A DNA stretch of 55,850 nt from Alphaproteobacteria bacterium. GTDB lineage: Bacteria; Pseudomonadota; Alphaproteobacteria; Caulobacterales; Caulobacteraceae. The stretch lies in NCBI GenBank assembly GCA_018826515.1, contig JAHKAM010000062.1:1-55850 (forward strand), given 5' to 3'. This document shows positions 15,218 through 23,404 of this stretch, in pieces. How positions within the stretch are numbered: position 1 is the stretch's first letter; each line of letters opens with the position of its first letter. A program made the position numbers and the translations under genes. Under the pieces are notes generated by a model. The model was not told the DNA's origin and searched no databases. It saw only the letters and a program-made list of their open reading frames with translations.

Positions 15218-18208
15218 ATGTTGCAAGCCATTCAGCCGGGGATGACCCGCACTCTTCGCCGCAGCCTGTTCGCCGGAGCGTCCAGTCTGGCCGTCGTCCT
15301 GTCGCTTGGCATGACCCTGGGGGCCGGCGCCGCCGTCGCCCAGACCGCGCCGCAGGATGAGCCCACCGAAATTGACGAGGTCATCGTCACCGGCTTCCGG
15401 GCCAGTCTGACCGCCGGCCTCGACGCCAAGCGGCGCGACGCCAACGTCATCGACGTCATCGTCGCCGAGGACATCGCCGACTTCCCCGACCTGAACCTGG
15501 CCGAATCGATCCAGCGCGTCCCGGGCGTCGCTATCGATCGCGACGCCGGCGAGGGTCGCTCGATCACCGTCCGCGGTCTCGGCTCGGACTTCACCCGCAC
15601 CCGCATCAACGGCATGGAGGCCCAGGCCACCGCCGGCGGCACCGACTCCTCGGGCGGCGCCAACCGTGGCCGCGGCTTTGACTTCAACGTCTTCGCCTCC
15701 GAACTCTTCAACAGCATCACGGTCCGCAAGACGGCCGCGGCTGAAACCGAGGAGGGCTCGCTCGGCGCGACCGTCGATCTGCAGGCCACGCGGCCGTTCA
15801 ACAACCGCGGCTTCACCATGGCCGCCTCGTTCCAGGGCGGCTACAACGACCTGTCGGAAAACTGGGACCCCCGCGCCGCGTTCTTGATCAGCAACACCTT
15901 CGGGGCGAACGACGAGTTCGGCGCCCTGTTCTCCGTGGCCTACAGCGAACGCAACATCCTGGAGGAGGGCTTCAGCTCCGTCCGCTGGGCCCCGGCGTTC
16001 GGCTCGGGCAGTTCGGGCGGCTTCTGCTCCCCGGTCGGCGTGGCGCCGCAGAACCCCGGCAACAGCGGCTCCACCGGCTCCAGCGCCGCCAACTGTTCGA
16101 CCGGCAACCCGCGGCCGGCCAACACCCCCGGCAATGTCACCGCCTACAACACTGCGAACCAGAACAGCGTCTTTATCCCGCGCCTGCCGCGCTATGGTCG
16201 CCTGACCCATGAGCAGGAGCGACTCGGCCTTACCAGCGCCTTCCAGTGGCGCCCGGCCGACACGACCCTGTTCTCGGTGGATATCCTGTATTCCGAGCTG
16301 CATGCGACCCGTCAGGAAGACTTCCTGGAATCGCTGTCGTTCAGCCGCAACGCTGCCGCCGGTGGGCAAACCCAGGTCATCGTCCGCGAGGCCGAGGTGC
16401 AGAACGGCATGCTGGTCTACGGCCTCTTCGACAACGTCGATGTCCGGTCCGAGTCCCGCTTCGACGACCTGACCACCGAGTTCCTGCAGTACAGCCTGAC
16501 CGCCGAGCACGATTTCAGCGACCGCCTGCGCGGCCGCGCCTACTACGGGCGGGCGGAATCCGACTTCGACAACCCGTTCCAGACCACGGTCACACTGGAC
16601 CGACGGGACACCGACGGCTTCTCGTGGGATTTCCGCGGCAATCCGAACGCTCCCGCGATCGACTACGGTTTCGATGTCACCAGCGCGGCCGCCTGGTCGT
16701 GGAACCCGACCGGTTCGCCGGTGCCCCGCTCCGAGATCCGCATCCGTCCCCAGGGCGTCGACACCCTGTTCGAGTCGGCCCAGGCCGACCTGGAATTTGA
16801 CGCGAATGACTGGCTGACCATCAAGGCCGGCGTCAACTGGAAGACCTACGGCTCGCGCTCCTTCGAGTTCCGGCGGACCGACGAAACGGTGGTGCCTGTC
16901 TTGCCGGGCGGCGTCACGGTCGCGGACATCTCCAACCTCCTGACCGGCTACGGGTCGAACCTCGTTCCCGCCGGCACGGCCACCAGCTGGCTGCGGCCTG
17001 ACCTCGGCGCCATCGCCTCGCTGTTCAACATCTATTGCAACTGCGACACCGGCGTTCCGGGCGGCAACTTCACCCTGGGCAGCATCACGGTCGGCAACGC
17101 CCGCGGCGGCAACCGCTATGTCAGCGAGGATGACCTGGCCTTCTATGTCCAGGCGGACTTTGACACCGAGCTGGCCGGCATGCCGTTCCGCGGCAATGTC
17201 GGGGTGCGTCAGGTCAATACCCAGCTCTATGCCGAGGGCTACAGCTCGACCGGCGGCGGCACCCTGGTGTTCGGGACGCATGAGTATGACGACACCCTCC
17301 CGTCGCTGAACCTCGCGCTGGAGCCGGTTGAGGATCTGCTCGTCCGCTTCGGCGTGGCCAAGGTCATGGCCCGCCCGCAGATCAACAACTCGCTCTCGGG
17401 CGCCAACTATCTGGTGCCGACCACCTCGCTGAACGCGACGGGGCCGAACTTCACCGCCACGATCGGCAATGTGAATCTGGAACCGTTCCGGGCGACCACC
17501 TACGACCTCAGCGTCGAATGGTATTTCGCGCCGGAAAGCCTGCTGTCCTTCGCCTATTTCTACAAGGACATCGACACCTACATCCAGGTCGTCCGGCAGG
17601 ACCTGGCCTATTCGGACCTGACGGCGCTGAACCCGTCAGCCTTCGACCCGGCCTTCTGTTCCGGCGCCTGTTCACCCTCGACCATCTTCGCCCTGACCTC
17701 GGCGATCAACACCGAAGGCGGGCCGCTGAAGGGCTTCGAGATCAGCTACCAGCAGCCGTTCCGTTTCCTGCCGGGCCTGCTGTCGAACACGGGCGTCCAG
17801 CTGAACTTCACCCACGTCGAGTCCGAGATCGACTACTGCAACGGCGTAACCTGCGCGACCTTCGTCACGGCCGATCTGATCAGCCTGTCGCCCCAGTCGT
17901 GGAACGCCACGCTCTACTATGAGGACGACCGGTTCTCGGCGCGGATCTCGGGTTCGTCGCGCGAGGGCTATATCCAGAACGTGCCCGGACGGAACGGCAA
18001 CAATCTCGAAGGCAAGATGGAGACCTTCAACGTCGACGCCGCCGCCTCCTACCAGATCACCGAACAGGTGCAGCTGACCTTCGAGGCCATCAACCTGACC
18101 GACGAGTTCAACCACCAGTTCGTCGGGGACGGCATGGATCGCGCAAGCACCTCGGTCTACCACCACACCGGCCGCCAGTATTTTGTCGGCGCCCGCTACC
18201 GCTTCTGA
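15218..18208 (+). CDS. TonB-dependent receptor, probable oligogalacturonate importer
   Basis: Outer-membrane receptor of 996 residues that takes up large ligands using TonB energy. A signal peptide (cleavage near AVAQTA) is followed by a TonB-box-like EIDEVIVTGF, a plug domain (about 60-200, with LAESIQRVPGVAIDRDAGEG and ITVRGLGSDFTRTRINGM), and a 22-strand barrel ending in the aromatic terminal strand FVGARYRF. The plug type is the one expanded in Caulobacterales for plant polymer use. The ATG at 15218 is chosen because GGGAGGGAG lies just upstream; an in-frame ATG at 15197 lacks such a site. It is divergent from a pectate lyase with two shared operators. A role in oligogalacturonate uptake is inferred from this. 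Confidence 0.92.
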   Translation: MLQAIQPGMTRTLRRSLFAGASSLAVVLSLGMTLGAGAAVAQTAPQDEPTEIDEVIVTGFRASLTAGLDAKRRDANVIDVIVAEDIADFPDLNLAESIQRVPGVAIDRDAGEGRSITVRGLGSDFTRTRINGMEAQATAGGTDSSGGANRGRGFDFNVFASELFNSITVRKTAAAETEEGSLGATVDLQATRPFNNRGFTMAASFQGGYNDLSENWDPRAAFLISNTFGANDEFGALFSVAYSERNILEEGFSSVRWAPAFGSGSSGGFCSPVGVAPQNPGNSGSTGSSAANCSTGNPRPANTPGNVTAYNTANQNSVFIPRLPRYGRLTHEQERLGLTSAFQWRPADTTLFSVDILYSELHATRQEDFLESLSFSRNAAAGGQTQVIVREAEVQNGMLVYGLFDNVDVRSESRFDDLTTEFLQYSLTAEHDFSDRLRGRAYYGRAESDFDNPFQTTVTLDRRDTDGFSWDFRGNPNAPAIDYGFDVTSAAAWSWNPTGSPVPRSEIRIRPQGVDTLFESAQADLEFDANDWLTIKAGVNWKTYGSRSFEFRRTDETVVPVLPGGVTVADISNLLTGYGSNLVPAGTATSWLRPDLGAIASLFNIYCNCDTGVPGGNFTLGSITVGNARGGNRYVSEDDLAFYVQADFDTELAGMPFRGNVGVRQVNTQLYAEGYSSTGGGTLVFGTHEYDDTLPSLNLALEPVEDLLVRFGVAKVMARPQINNSLSGANYLVPTTSLNATGPNFTATIGNVNLEPFRATTYDLSVEWYFAPESLLSFAYFYKDIDTYIQVVRQDLAYSDLTALNPSAFDPAFCSGACSPSTIFALTSAINTEGGPLKGFEISYQQPFRFLPGLLSNTGVQLNFTHVESEIDYCNGVTCATFVTADLISLSPQSWNATLYYEDDRFSARISGSSREGYIQNVPGRNGNNLEGKMETFNVDAAASYQITEQVQLTFEAINLTDEFNHQFVGDGMDRASTSVYHHTGRQYFVGARYRF

Positions 18209-18232
18209 TCTTCTCCTGATCAGCGCCTGCAA

Positions 18233-18267
18233 CGCCGCCGGTCCCCGGGGACCGGCGGCGTCTTCTT
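18233..18267 (+). terminator. Terminator after the TonB receptor
   Basis: A perfect 12-bp stem (CGCCGCCGGTCC / GGACCGGCGGCG) with a CCGG loop is followed by TCTTCTT. It lies between the convergent receptor and homoserine dehydrogenase genes. Confidence 0.8.
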
Positions 18268-18273
18268 GTGTGG

Positions 18274-19503
18274 TCAGGCGTCGGCCAGATCGATCAGGTC
18301 GGCCCATACGCTCTCGGCGGTCGGCGTTCGTCCGGCGCCCCGCCCCCGCGCGGTGAAGACGCGCCCGTCGCCGGTGGTGACCCGCAGGGCGTTCCATGCG
18401 TCGGGGAGGTCGGCGAACAGCGCGTCGCCGTCCACGCATCTGAGGGCGATCCCGGTTTCGCCGGTCCGGACATCCAGCCGGGCCAGCTGCCGCACCGTGC
18501 CGGACGGGAGATCTGCGTCGGCGGTCAGGGCCTCGCGCGCCACGGCTTCGACGATCAGCCGATCCTGCAGCGCCTCATGGGCGAGGATCGCCAGTTTGGC
18601 GGCCGCATCCAGACCGGTCAGGTCGGCCGAGGGGTCGGCCTCGGCGAAGCCGGCGTCGCGCGCGGCGCCCAGGGCTGTCTCAAACGGAAGCCCTTCGGCG
18701 AGACGGTTGAGGATGAAGTTGCAGGTGCCGTTCAGCACCGCCTCGATCCGGACCACAGGGCCGTGGGCCCGCGCCCGTCGCACGGTCTCGATCAGAGGCG
18801 CCCCGCCGCCGACGCTGGCGGCATAGAGCAGACGCGCGCCATGGGCCGCGGCCAGGTCGGTCAGGGCGCGCAGGTCGGCGCCCACGGCCTGTTTGTTGGC
18901 GCTGACCACATCCACGCCGCGCGTCAGGGCCGCACGGATCAGGGCCAGGCCGGTCGAGGCGTCAGAAATCGCCTCGACCAGTATGTCCGGCTCGCGCGCC
19001 AGCAGGGCTCCGGCGTCCGCGACGGCGAGGCCGGCCGGAATGTGGGGATCGCGCGGCTTGTCCGGGTCGCGCACCAGAACCCCGACGACCTCGAACCGCG
19101 GATCGGCCAGCAGTCGGGGAAGCACCCCGCCGCCGACCACGCCGCAACCGGCCAGCGCCACCCGCAGGATACGGGCCGGACCCGGGCGCGGCCGCGCCGG
19201 CAGGGTCGGGGGTCCGGCGACGAGCGTGACCCCGGCGCCGAGCACGGCCTCGCCGGGCGCGGGCTGGACTGAGACGACGCCGATCGCGTCCAGGGTCCGG
19301 GCCAGCCGGTCGGGGGCCTCGGGATCGCCGCAGGCGACGGCGACGACCCGGCGGCCCCGGCGGACCTCGCGATAGACGGCGGAGGCGGCTCCGGCGGGAT
19401 CGGAACCGTCCAGCTGAAGCAGGGCGACGGGCTCGTCCGTGTACAGAACGGCGGGGTGACCGGCGGATGACGGGCCGGGCAGGGGGAGGGGCAGGGCGGT
19501 CAT
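18274..19503 (-). CDS. hom: Homoserine dehydrogenase with a degenerate N-terminal aspartokinase-like segment
   Basis: Reduces aspartate semialdehyde to homoserine, supplying the metX-metB pathway. The catalytic part starts near residue 110 with the Rossmann motif LRVALAGCGVVGGGVLPRL and includes VVSANKQAVG, ASVGGGAPLIETVR and AVLNGTCNFILNRL, all typical of homoserine dehydrogenase. The C-terminal ACT domain is missing (409 residues in all). Residues 15-75 (such as VYREVRRGRRVVAVACGDPE) recall the start of an aspartokinase, so this may be a remnant of a fused aspartokinase-homoserine dehydrogenase. The ATG at 19503 follows the metB stop by 11 nt. An open frame continues far upstream inside metB but is not coding. 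Third gene of the SAM-riboswitch operon. Confidence 0.88.
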   Translation of the reverse strand: MTALPLPLPGPSSAGHPAVLYTDEPVALLQLDGSDPAGAASAVYREVRRGRRVVAVACGDPEAPDRLARTLDAIGVVSVQPAPGEAVLGAGVTLVAGPPTLPARPRPGPARILRVALAGCGVVGGGVLPRLLADPRFEVVGVLVRDPDKPRDPHIPAGLAVADAGALLAREPDILVEAISDASTGLALIRAALTRGVDVVSANKQAVGADLRALTDLAAAHGARLLYAASVGGGAPLIETVRRARAHGPVVRIEAVLNGTCNFILNRLAEGLPFETALGAARDAGFAEADPSADLTGLDAAAKLAILAHEALQDRLIVEAVAREALTADADLPSGTVRQLARLDVRTGETGIALRCVDGDALFADLPDAWNALRVTTGDGRVFTARGRGAGRTPTAESVWADLIDLADA

Positions 19504-19514
19504 GGCGGTGTTCC

Positions 19515-20699
19515 TCACGCGGCTTCGGCGGCGAGCGGGAGCGGCACGGAACCCAGGGCCGTCGCCAGATCGGCCAGCAGATCGTCCGGATGCTCCAGGC
19601 CGATGGAGAGACGCAGCAGGCCGTCGGTGATGCCCGCCGTCCGGCGCGCCTCGGGCGTCATGGCGGCATGGGTCATGAGGGCGGGATGGGCGATCAGGCT
19701 TTCGACCCCCCCGAGGGATTCGGCCAGGGTGAAGACCTCGAGCTGATCGACGAAAGCGCGCACGGCGGCGATGTCGTGCAGCTCGAAACTGAGCATCGCG
19801 CCGAAGCCGGCCTGCTGACGGGCGGCGACGGTGTGGCCGGGGTGCGACGGCAGGCCCGGATAGTGGACGGCGCGCACGGCGGGCTGGGCCAGCAGCCATT
19901 CGGCGACGCGCCCCGCCGTCGCCTGCTGCCGCTCGATGCGGGCGAACAGGGTGCGGACGCCGCGCAGGGTCAGGTATGAATCGAACGGCGAGCCGGTGAC
20001 GCCCAGGCAGTTGGCCCACCAGGTCAGTTGCTCCAGGTCGGCCGGATCCCTGGCCACCACGCAGCCGCCGACGACGTCGGAATGACCGTTGATGTATTTG
20101 GTCGTCGAATGGATCACCAGATCGGCGCCGAGGGCCAGCGGTTGCTGCAGGGCCGGCGACAGGAAGGTGTTGTCCACCGCCGCCTTGCAGCCGACGGCAT
20201 GGGCGCGGGCGCAGAGGTCGGCGACATCGACCACCCGCATCAGCGGATTGGACGGCGTCTCGATCAGGATCAGCTTCGGCTTCAGGGCGAAGGCCGTATC
20301 GAGCGCGGCGCGGTCGTTCTGATTGACGAACTGCACATCGAAATGGCCGCGTTTCGCGCGGGCGCACAGCAGCCGATGGGTGCCGCCGTACAGGTCATGC
20401 GGCGCGATCAGCAGGTCGCCGGGCTCAAGCGTGAACAGGGCCAGATCGACCGCCGCCATGCCGGTTGCGGTGACCACCGCGCCGCAGCCGCCCTCCAGCT
20501 TCGCGAGAGTCTCGCCGAGCACATCACGGGTGGGATTGCCCGACCGGGTGTAGTCGTACCGCCGCTTACCCTCGAGCCCGTCGAAACTGTAGTTCGAGGA
20601 GAGATAGAGCGGCGGCATGACCGCGCCGTGCGCCGGGTCGCTGTTCACGCCGTGACGGGCGGCGGTCGTACAGGGGTGGGGGGAGGACGGACAGGTCAT
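19515..20699 (-). CDS. metB: Cystathionine gamma-synthase (or O-acyl-homoserine sulfhydrylase)
   Basis: Pyridoxal-phosphate enzyme of 394 residues that replaces the acyl group of O-acylhomoserine with cysteine. Family motifs are YDYTRSGNPTRDVL (47-60), GMAAVDLALF, ETPSNPLMRVVD and the PLP-lysine motif HSTTKYINGHSDVVGG with Lys 201. The start overlaps the metX stop as ATGA. Members of this family can be MetB, MetZ or cystathionine lyases; placement between metX and hom supports the biosynthetic assignment, but the sulfur donor (cysteine or sulfide) cannot be settled by eye. Confidence 0.88.
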   Translation of the reverse strand: MTCPSSPHPCTTAARHGVNSDPAHGAVMPPLYLSSNYSFDGLEGKRRYDYTRSGNPTRDVLGETLAKLEGGCGAVVTATGMAAVDLALFTLEPGDLLIAPHDLYGGTHRLLCARAKRGHFDVQFVNQNDRAALDTAFALKPKLILIETPSNPLMRVVDVADLCARAHAVGCKAAVDNTFLSPALQQPLALGADLVIHSTTKYINGHSDVVGGCVVARDPADLEQLTWWANCLGVTGSPFDSYLTLRGVRTLFARIERQQATAGRVAEWLLAQPAVRAVHYPGLPSHPGHTVAARQQAGFGAMLSFELHDIAAVRAFVDQLEVFTLAESLGGVESLIAHPALMTHAAMTPEARRTAGITDGLLRLSIGLEHPDDLLADLATALGSVPLPLAAEAA

Positions 20700-21685
20700 G
20701 CGGCGATCTCGCGGGTCTGGAGGAGGGTGAGCGGAGAGAGAAAGTCGTGCAGGGCGCGGCCGATCAGCTCGCGTTCCTTCAGAAAGGCGTCGTGGCCGAA
20801 GATCGACGGGGCCTCGACCAGGCGGCGCAGGTTGGGCGCGCGAGCGGCCAGTTCACGGCTGTCCCCGATCGGGGCCAGGCCGTCCGAGGTGAAACCGATC
20901 ACGGTCAGGGGGCAGCGCACCGCCTCGGGCGGAACGCTGTGCCGGTCGAGGGAATCCGACAGGGTGATCCAGCGGTCGGCGCTAGTTGCCCCGGCATAGG
21001 CGGCGCCGCGCGCGATCAGATAGTCGCAGACCGGGTAGGGATCGCCGGCCCCGGCGGGCGGGGTCGAGGCGAAGCGCAGGGCGAATTCCTCGGCGGTGCG
21101 ATAGGTGGTCATGGCCAGTTCGCGGGCCAGGGCGATCCCCTCCGCTTCACGGCCGCAGTCGCGGGCGAAGGCCAGCAGACGGCGCTGGACGCCGCGCCGG
21201 GCGGTCGTCGCCGGATGGGCGCGGTGGGCGGCCGAGATCACCGCCAGCTCGCCGATCCGCTCGGGGAAGGCGGCCGCGAAGGCGAGGCCGATGCAGCCGC
21301 CGTAGGAGGCGCCGACGAAGGCGTCGATCCGCGCCAGGTCCAGGCGGTTGAGCAGTATGGCCAGCAGCCGGGCCTGATCCGTCGTGGTCAGGGTGACGCC
21401 GGGATCGTCGCGTCCGGGCAGGAGGTTGAACGCCAGAACCCGGACCCGGTCCAGATCGACCGGTCCGCCATGCCGTACGGCGAACGACCACCAGCGCGCC
21501 GCGAACCGGTCGCTGGAAATGCCGCCGGCGATGACGACCAGGGGACCGTGATCGGGACCGTGCAGCCGGCCGACGATCTCTGCCGCCGCCAGGCGTTGCC
21601 CCGACTCCAGGCGAAAGTCTTCGGGGATCGCGGCCCGGACGTCCTGTCCCGGCGCGTCTTCAGTATTCCAGTTGGTGGACGCCAC
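20696..21685 (-). CDS. metX: Homoserine O-acyltransferase, MetX-like alpha/beta hydrolase
   Basis: Acylates homoserine, the committed step of methionine synthesis. The 329-residue protein has an alpha/beta-hydrolase fold with nucleophile Ser 127 in GASYGGC, NLLPGRDDPG before it, and a late His in SIFGHDAFLKE. At 329 residues it is shorter than typical MetX acetyltransferases (about 370-380), like the shortened MetX forms reported to use succinyl-CoA; acyl specificity is open. The start is GTG 21685 with a GGAGCGG ribosome site. The SAM-I riboswitch 105 nt upstream should switch the operon off when S-adenosylmethionine is plentiful. Confidence 0.87.
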   Translation of the reverse strand: MASTNWNTEDAPGQDVRAAIPEDFRLESGQRLAAAEIVGRLHGPDHGPLVVIAGGISSDRFAARWWSFAVRHGGPVDLDRVRVLAFNLLPGRDDPGVTLTTTDQARLLAILLNRLDLARIDAFVGASYGGCIGLAFAAAFPERIGELAVISAAHRAHPATTARRGVQRRLLAFARDCGREAEGIALARELAMTTYRTAEEFALRFASTPPAGAGDPYPVCDYLIARGAAYAGATSADRWITLSDSLDRHSVPPEAVRCPLTVIGFTSDGLAPIGDSRELAARAPNLRRLVEAPSIFGHDAFLKERELIGRALHDFLSPLTLLQTREIAA

Positions 21686-21789
21686 GGCCCGCTCCGCTCT
21701 CGCTCAGCGAGACCGATGGGGCGAACCAATTCGTGCGTGACAGACCCGTGAAGTCAGCCGGTCCCCGGACGTGGAGGGGCCGTCGCTTC

Positions 21790-21909
21790 ACTCATCTCTC
21801 GCGGCTTCCGGGGAGGCCTCGCAGGAGTTGGCACCATCTCCGGGACTGGGTAGTCCCGGAAGGTTGCCCCGGCATCAAAGGGCCTATCCCTCCGCCGGTC
21901 TTGATGAGT
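21790..21909 (-). ncRNA. SAM-I (S-box) riboswitch upstream of metX
   Basis: On the minus strand the closing stem P1 is ACTCATC / GATGAGT (21909-21903 with 21796-21790). Inside are the conserved core pieces of the S-box: GGAGGGATAGGCCC (kink-turn and P2), GATGCCGGGGCAACC, a long P3 hairpin TCCGGGACT / AGTCCCGGA, and GGTGCCAACTCCTGC. This is a near-textbook match to the SAM-I family (RF00162). It precedes metX-metB-hom. About 105 nt separate P1 from the GTG start; there is a short perfect hairpin TCTCGCT-g-AGCGAGA just before the ribosome site but no U-tract, so control may be at translation. Confidence 0.93.
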
Positions 21910-21976
21910 GCCCTTACGGTGGCGAACACTTCCGGCGGCGTCAATCCCCCTTGTTGCGGTGCGAAGTCGAGGGCTT

Positions 21977-23404
21977 TCAGTCCGCGCTCCAGCCGCCCGC
22001 CAGGGCCTTGAACAGGGCGATCTGCCAGGTGGTGACGAGGGCGTCCGAGGCCGCCAGCTGGGCGTCGGCTCCGGCCAGGGTCCGCTCTGCGTCCAGCACC
22101 GTGAGGAAGCTGTCGGCGCCGGCGTCGAAGCGCAGCCGCGACAGACGGGCGGCCGTGGCGGCTTGATCCCGCGCCGCCTGCAGGGCGGTCCGGCGGTCCA
22201 GCTCGTTGGCGTAGTTGGTCAGCGCCGTCTCGGTCTCCTGCAAGGCGACCAGGACCGTCTGGTCGAAGGTGGCCAGGGCAGCGTCCGAGGCGGCCGAGGC
22301 CTGTTCGATCCGCGCCCGTGCGGCGAAGACATTGGGGAAGGACCAGTTGATCAGCGGTCCCACCGAGAAGCGGAAATTCTCGCTGTCGCCGAGCCCGCCG
22401 GCGTCCAGCGCCGTGGCGCCGAGCGAGCCGCCGAGGGTGATGCGCGGATACAGGTCGGCGGTGGCGACATTGACCCGCGCCGCGGCGCCGGCGAGCTGTC
22501 GTTCGGCCTGACGCACATCGGGGCGGCGGGCCAGCAGCCGGGCCCCGTCGCCGACGGGGATCGGCTGCGACAGCTGCGGCGGCCGCCGGCAGGCGCGGGC
22601 GGCCTCGATGACCTCGGCCGGGGTGCGGCCGGTCAGGGTGGCGAGACGGAACAGGGCGCCGTCGCGCTGGGCCCGCAGGGGCGGCAGGCCGGCGCGGCTG
22701 CTTTCCAGGGCGGCGCGCGCGCGGGCGACGTCCAGTCCGTTGCCTGACCCGGCGTCCAGCAGACGCCGGGTCAGGTTCGCCGTATCCGATTGCAGCGCGA
22801 TGGTTCGCTCGGCGACCGCGATCTGCGCATTGGCCGAACAGGCGTCGGCATAGGCGCGGGCCGTCTCGGCGGCCACGGTGACGCGCACCACCTCGAGGGC
22901 GGCGGCGGCGGCGTCCGCGTCGGCCCGCGCGGCCCGGATGGTCGAGCCGACGCGACCGAAGAGGTCGATCTCATAGGCGACGTCGAGACCGGCGTCATAC
23001 GTCTCGCCCTCGTCGAGCGCCTGTCCGCCCGACCCGGGAACCGTCGCCGCCGAGCCGCGGCCGTACTGGCCGACAGCCGAAGTCGTGGTGGACGGCAACC
23101 GGCCGGTCCGGGCCTCGCCCAGGGCCGCGCGAACCCGGCGCAGATTGGCGGCCGCGGCCTCGAGCTCGTTGTTCTCGGTCAGGGTCTGGGCGATCAGGGC
23201 GTCGAGGGTCGGATCGTCATACAGACGCCACCAGTCGTCGCGCGCCGCGTCGGCGGTCACGGCGGGGGTGGCGCTTACGAAGGCGCCCGACGCGGAGGGG
23301 GGGAGGGTCGCGTCGGGCGCCTTCGGCCCGACCGCGCACGACGCCAGGAGGAGGCTGGCGAAGGCGGTTGCGGTCAGGATCCGGGGGTCGGGAAAAGCGG
23401 TCAT
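21977..23404 (-). CDS. RND efflux outer-membrane factor, NodT/OprM-type lipoprotein
   Basis: TolC-like outer-membrane channel of the tripartite pump. The 475-residue protein starts with a lipoprotein signal ending LLLASC (Cys 23), followed by two OEP repeats rich in long alanine-rich helices (about 60-250 and 265-460). Segments such as DDWWRLYDDPTLDALIAQTL, ARRPDVRQAERQL and TADLYPRITLGGSLG are the standard NodT-family landmarks. Its start overlaps the permease stop as ATGA, so it is the third gene of the adaptor-permease-channel operon. Confidence 0.93.
   Translation of the reverse strand: MTAFPDPRILTATAFASLLLASCAVGPKAPDATLPPSASGAFVSATPAVTADAARDDWWRLYDDPTLDALIAQTLTENNELEAAAANLRRVRAALGEARTGRLPSTTTSAVGQYGRGSAATVPGSGGQALDEGETYDAGLDVAYEIDLFGRVGSTIRAARADADAAAAALEVVRVTVAAETARAYADACSANAQIAVAERTIALQSDTANLTRRLLDAGSGNGLDVARARAALESSRAGLPPLRAQRDGALFRLATLTGRTPAEVIEAARACRRPPQLSQPIPVGDGARLLARRPDVRQAERQLAGAAARVNVATADLYPRITLGGSLGATALDAGGLGDSENFRFSVGPLINWSFPNVFAARARIEQASAASDAALATFDQTVLVALQETETALTNYANELDRRTALQAARDQAATAARLSRLRFDAGADSFLTVLDAERTLAGADAQLAASDALVTTWQIALFKALAGGWSAD

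Noticed and set aside
15116..17281. A 721-codon minus-strand open frame within the TonB receptor gene
   Set aside because: Antisense shadow; no domain and composition unlike real proteins of this genome.
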